From Bacteroidota bacterium (lineage in GTDB: Bacteria; Bacteroidota; Bacteroidia; Flavobacteriales; Flavobacteriaceae): a DNA stretch of 6,618 nt. The notes under the pieces were generated by a model that searched no databases, was not told where the DNA came from, and saw only the letters and a program-made list of their open reading frames with translations. Location: contig JABHYI010000264.1 in assembly GCA_018656255.1 (NCBI GenBank), positions 1 through 6,618 of the forward strand. Direction: 5' to 3'. Both the position numbers and the translations under genes were made by a program. Positions 5,975 to 6,618 of this stretch are shown here, piece after piece (position 1 is the stretch's first letter; every line of letters begins with the position of its first letter).

Positions 5975-5982
5975 TATCTTTA
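5975..5982 (+). promoter_or_regulatory. Possible -7 element directly before the TPR gene
   Basis: TATCTTTA at 5975-5982 differs from TAnnTTTG only in the last base. Only 4 bases (CCCT) separate it from the ATG at 5987, so if used it would start transcription at or a base or two around the start codon. No -33 element is evident. The terminator just upstream means the gene needs a promoter in this region. Confidence 0.4.
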
Positions 5983-5986
5983 CCCT

Positions 5987-6618
5987 ATGCGGTTATTGTA
6001 TATCCTTTTATTTTTTCTTGCCAGTAGTTCGGTTTTTTCGCAAAGCGAAATTCTAGCCGAAAACTACTTTGATCGAGGAGAGTATCAAAAGGCTATTTCT
6101 ATTTACGAAAAACTATACGCAAAAACACCTTATAAAAGTCAGTATATGCTCAGGCTTGTGGAGTCGCATCAGCAACTGGAAAACTTTCAAGCGGCGCAGG
6201 CATTACTAGAAAAACAAGTAAACACGCGCAATGGTCAAAATCAATATTTGGTTGATTTAGGGCACAATTATTCGCTGCAAAAAAAAGATTCTCTCGCCAA
6301 TAAGTACTACGCCCAAGCCCTTGAATTAGTTGCCCAAAAACCCAATTACAGCTCGCTAGTTGCCAAAAAGTTTGAACAGTTTAGTTTACTAGACAAGGCA
6401 ATTATGGCCTATGAAAAAGCCATGGAGCTTAATCCAGCAGTAAATTACAACATTCAAGTTGCCCGTATATACGGAGAACAAGGCGCTCTTGAGAAAATGT
6501 TTTTAAAATACATCAATGCAGTAAAACTACAACAGCGTTATAAGCCATTAGCCCAACGCAATTTTAGTTTGTACATCACACAAGACCCCCAAAACAATGC
6601 CAATGTTTTACTGAGAAA
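5987..6618 (+). CDS. Exported tetratricopeptide-repeat protein, 3' end cut by window
   Basis: The frame is open from the ATG at 5987 to the window edge, giving 210 residues of an unfinished protein. Residues 1-19 form a signal peptide: Arg2, a hydrophobic core of Leu/Ile/Phe, then SSSVFSQ, with cleavage probably after residue 18 or 19. The mature part is a run of helix pairs with TPR-like spacing: about 21-50 (the clearest, with YFDRGEYQKAISIYEKL), 53-82, 87-118, 122-150 (LDKAIMAYEKAMELNP) and 153-183. TPR proteins act as protein-binding scaffolds; a periplasmic or outer-membrane-associated role is inferred from the signal peptide. There is no lipobox Cys in the visible signal. The missing C-terminus prevents a finer call, and partners are unknown. 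It follows the serS terminator and probably has its own promoter. Confidence 0.88.
   Translation, partial: MRLLYILLFFLASSSVFSQSEILAENYFDRGEYQKAISIYEKLYAKTPYKSQYMLRLVESHQQLENFQAAQALLEKQVNTRNGQNQYLVDLGHNYSLQKKDSLANKYYAQALELVAQKPNYSSLVAKKFEQFSLLDKAIMAYEKAMELNPAVNYNIQVARIYGEQGALEKMFLKYINAVKLQQRYKPLAQRNFSLYITQDPQNNANVLLR

Noticed and set aside
1..6618. Mobile elements, CRISPR arrays, tRNA or rRNA genes, defence or toxin-antitoxin systems
   Set aside because: I looked for repeated spacers, terminal inverted repeats, transposase motifs and tRNA cloverleaf signals and saw none; the gene content is housekeeping.

Overview
The window reads as ordinary chromosomal DNA of a Flavobacteriaceae-type Bacteroidota. 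The evidence is an AT-rich sequence, ATG starts mostly without Shine-Dalgarno sequences, two exact TAnnTTTG-type -7 promoter elements, and proteins that resemble flavobacterial versions of prs, rplY, pth, ribF and serS. All genes lie on the + strand. I cannot name the genus from the sequence alone.

Layout: positions 2-472 hold the C-terminal half of PRPP synthetase (prs), cut by the window edge. A 168-base gap follows with a small hairpin and a good promoter, then ribosomal protein L25 (rplY, 641-1270), closed by a strong intrinsic terminator (1294-1325). Next is a tight unit: peptidyl-tRNA hydrolase (pth, with an N-terminal extension), then after 5 bases the bifunctional riboflavin kinase/FAD synthetase (ribF), then an overlapping gene for a multi-spanning membrane protein of the HTTM / vitamin K-dependent gamma-carboxylase family. 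A 35-codon gene for a single-span membrane peptide (4341-4448) follows, then a 164-base intergenic stretch with a promoter, then seryl-tRNA synthetase (serS, 4613-5884) with its own terminator, and last a secreted or periplasmic TPR protein (5987 to the edge, incomplete).

How the genes work together: most serve translation and nucleotide or cofactor supply (PRPP, 5S rRNA-binding L25, recycling of peptidyl-tRNA, FMN/FAD, Ser-tRNA). This fits a housekeeping neighbourhood, and I see no mobile element, CRISPR array, tRNA, phage or defence gene. The one gene with open biology is the gamma-carboxylase homologue. It keeps the lysine and histidine that align with the functional Lys218 and His160 of human GGCX, at the same 58-residue spacing, in a type of bacterium expected to make menaquinone. 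I found no clear evidence of a wholly new multi-gene system. The most useful second looks are this carboxylase-like protein, the small membrane peptide beside it, and several start-site and leader questions.
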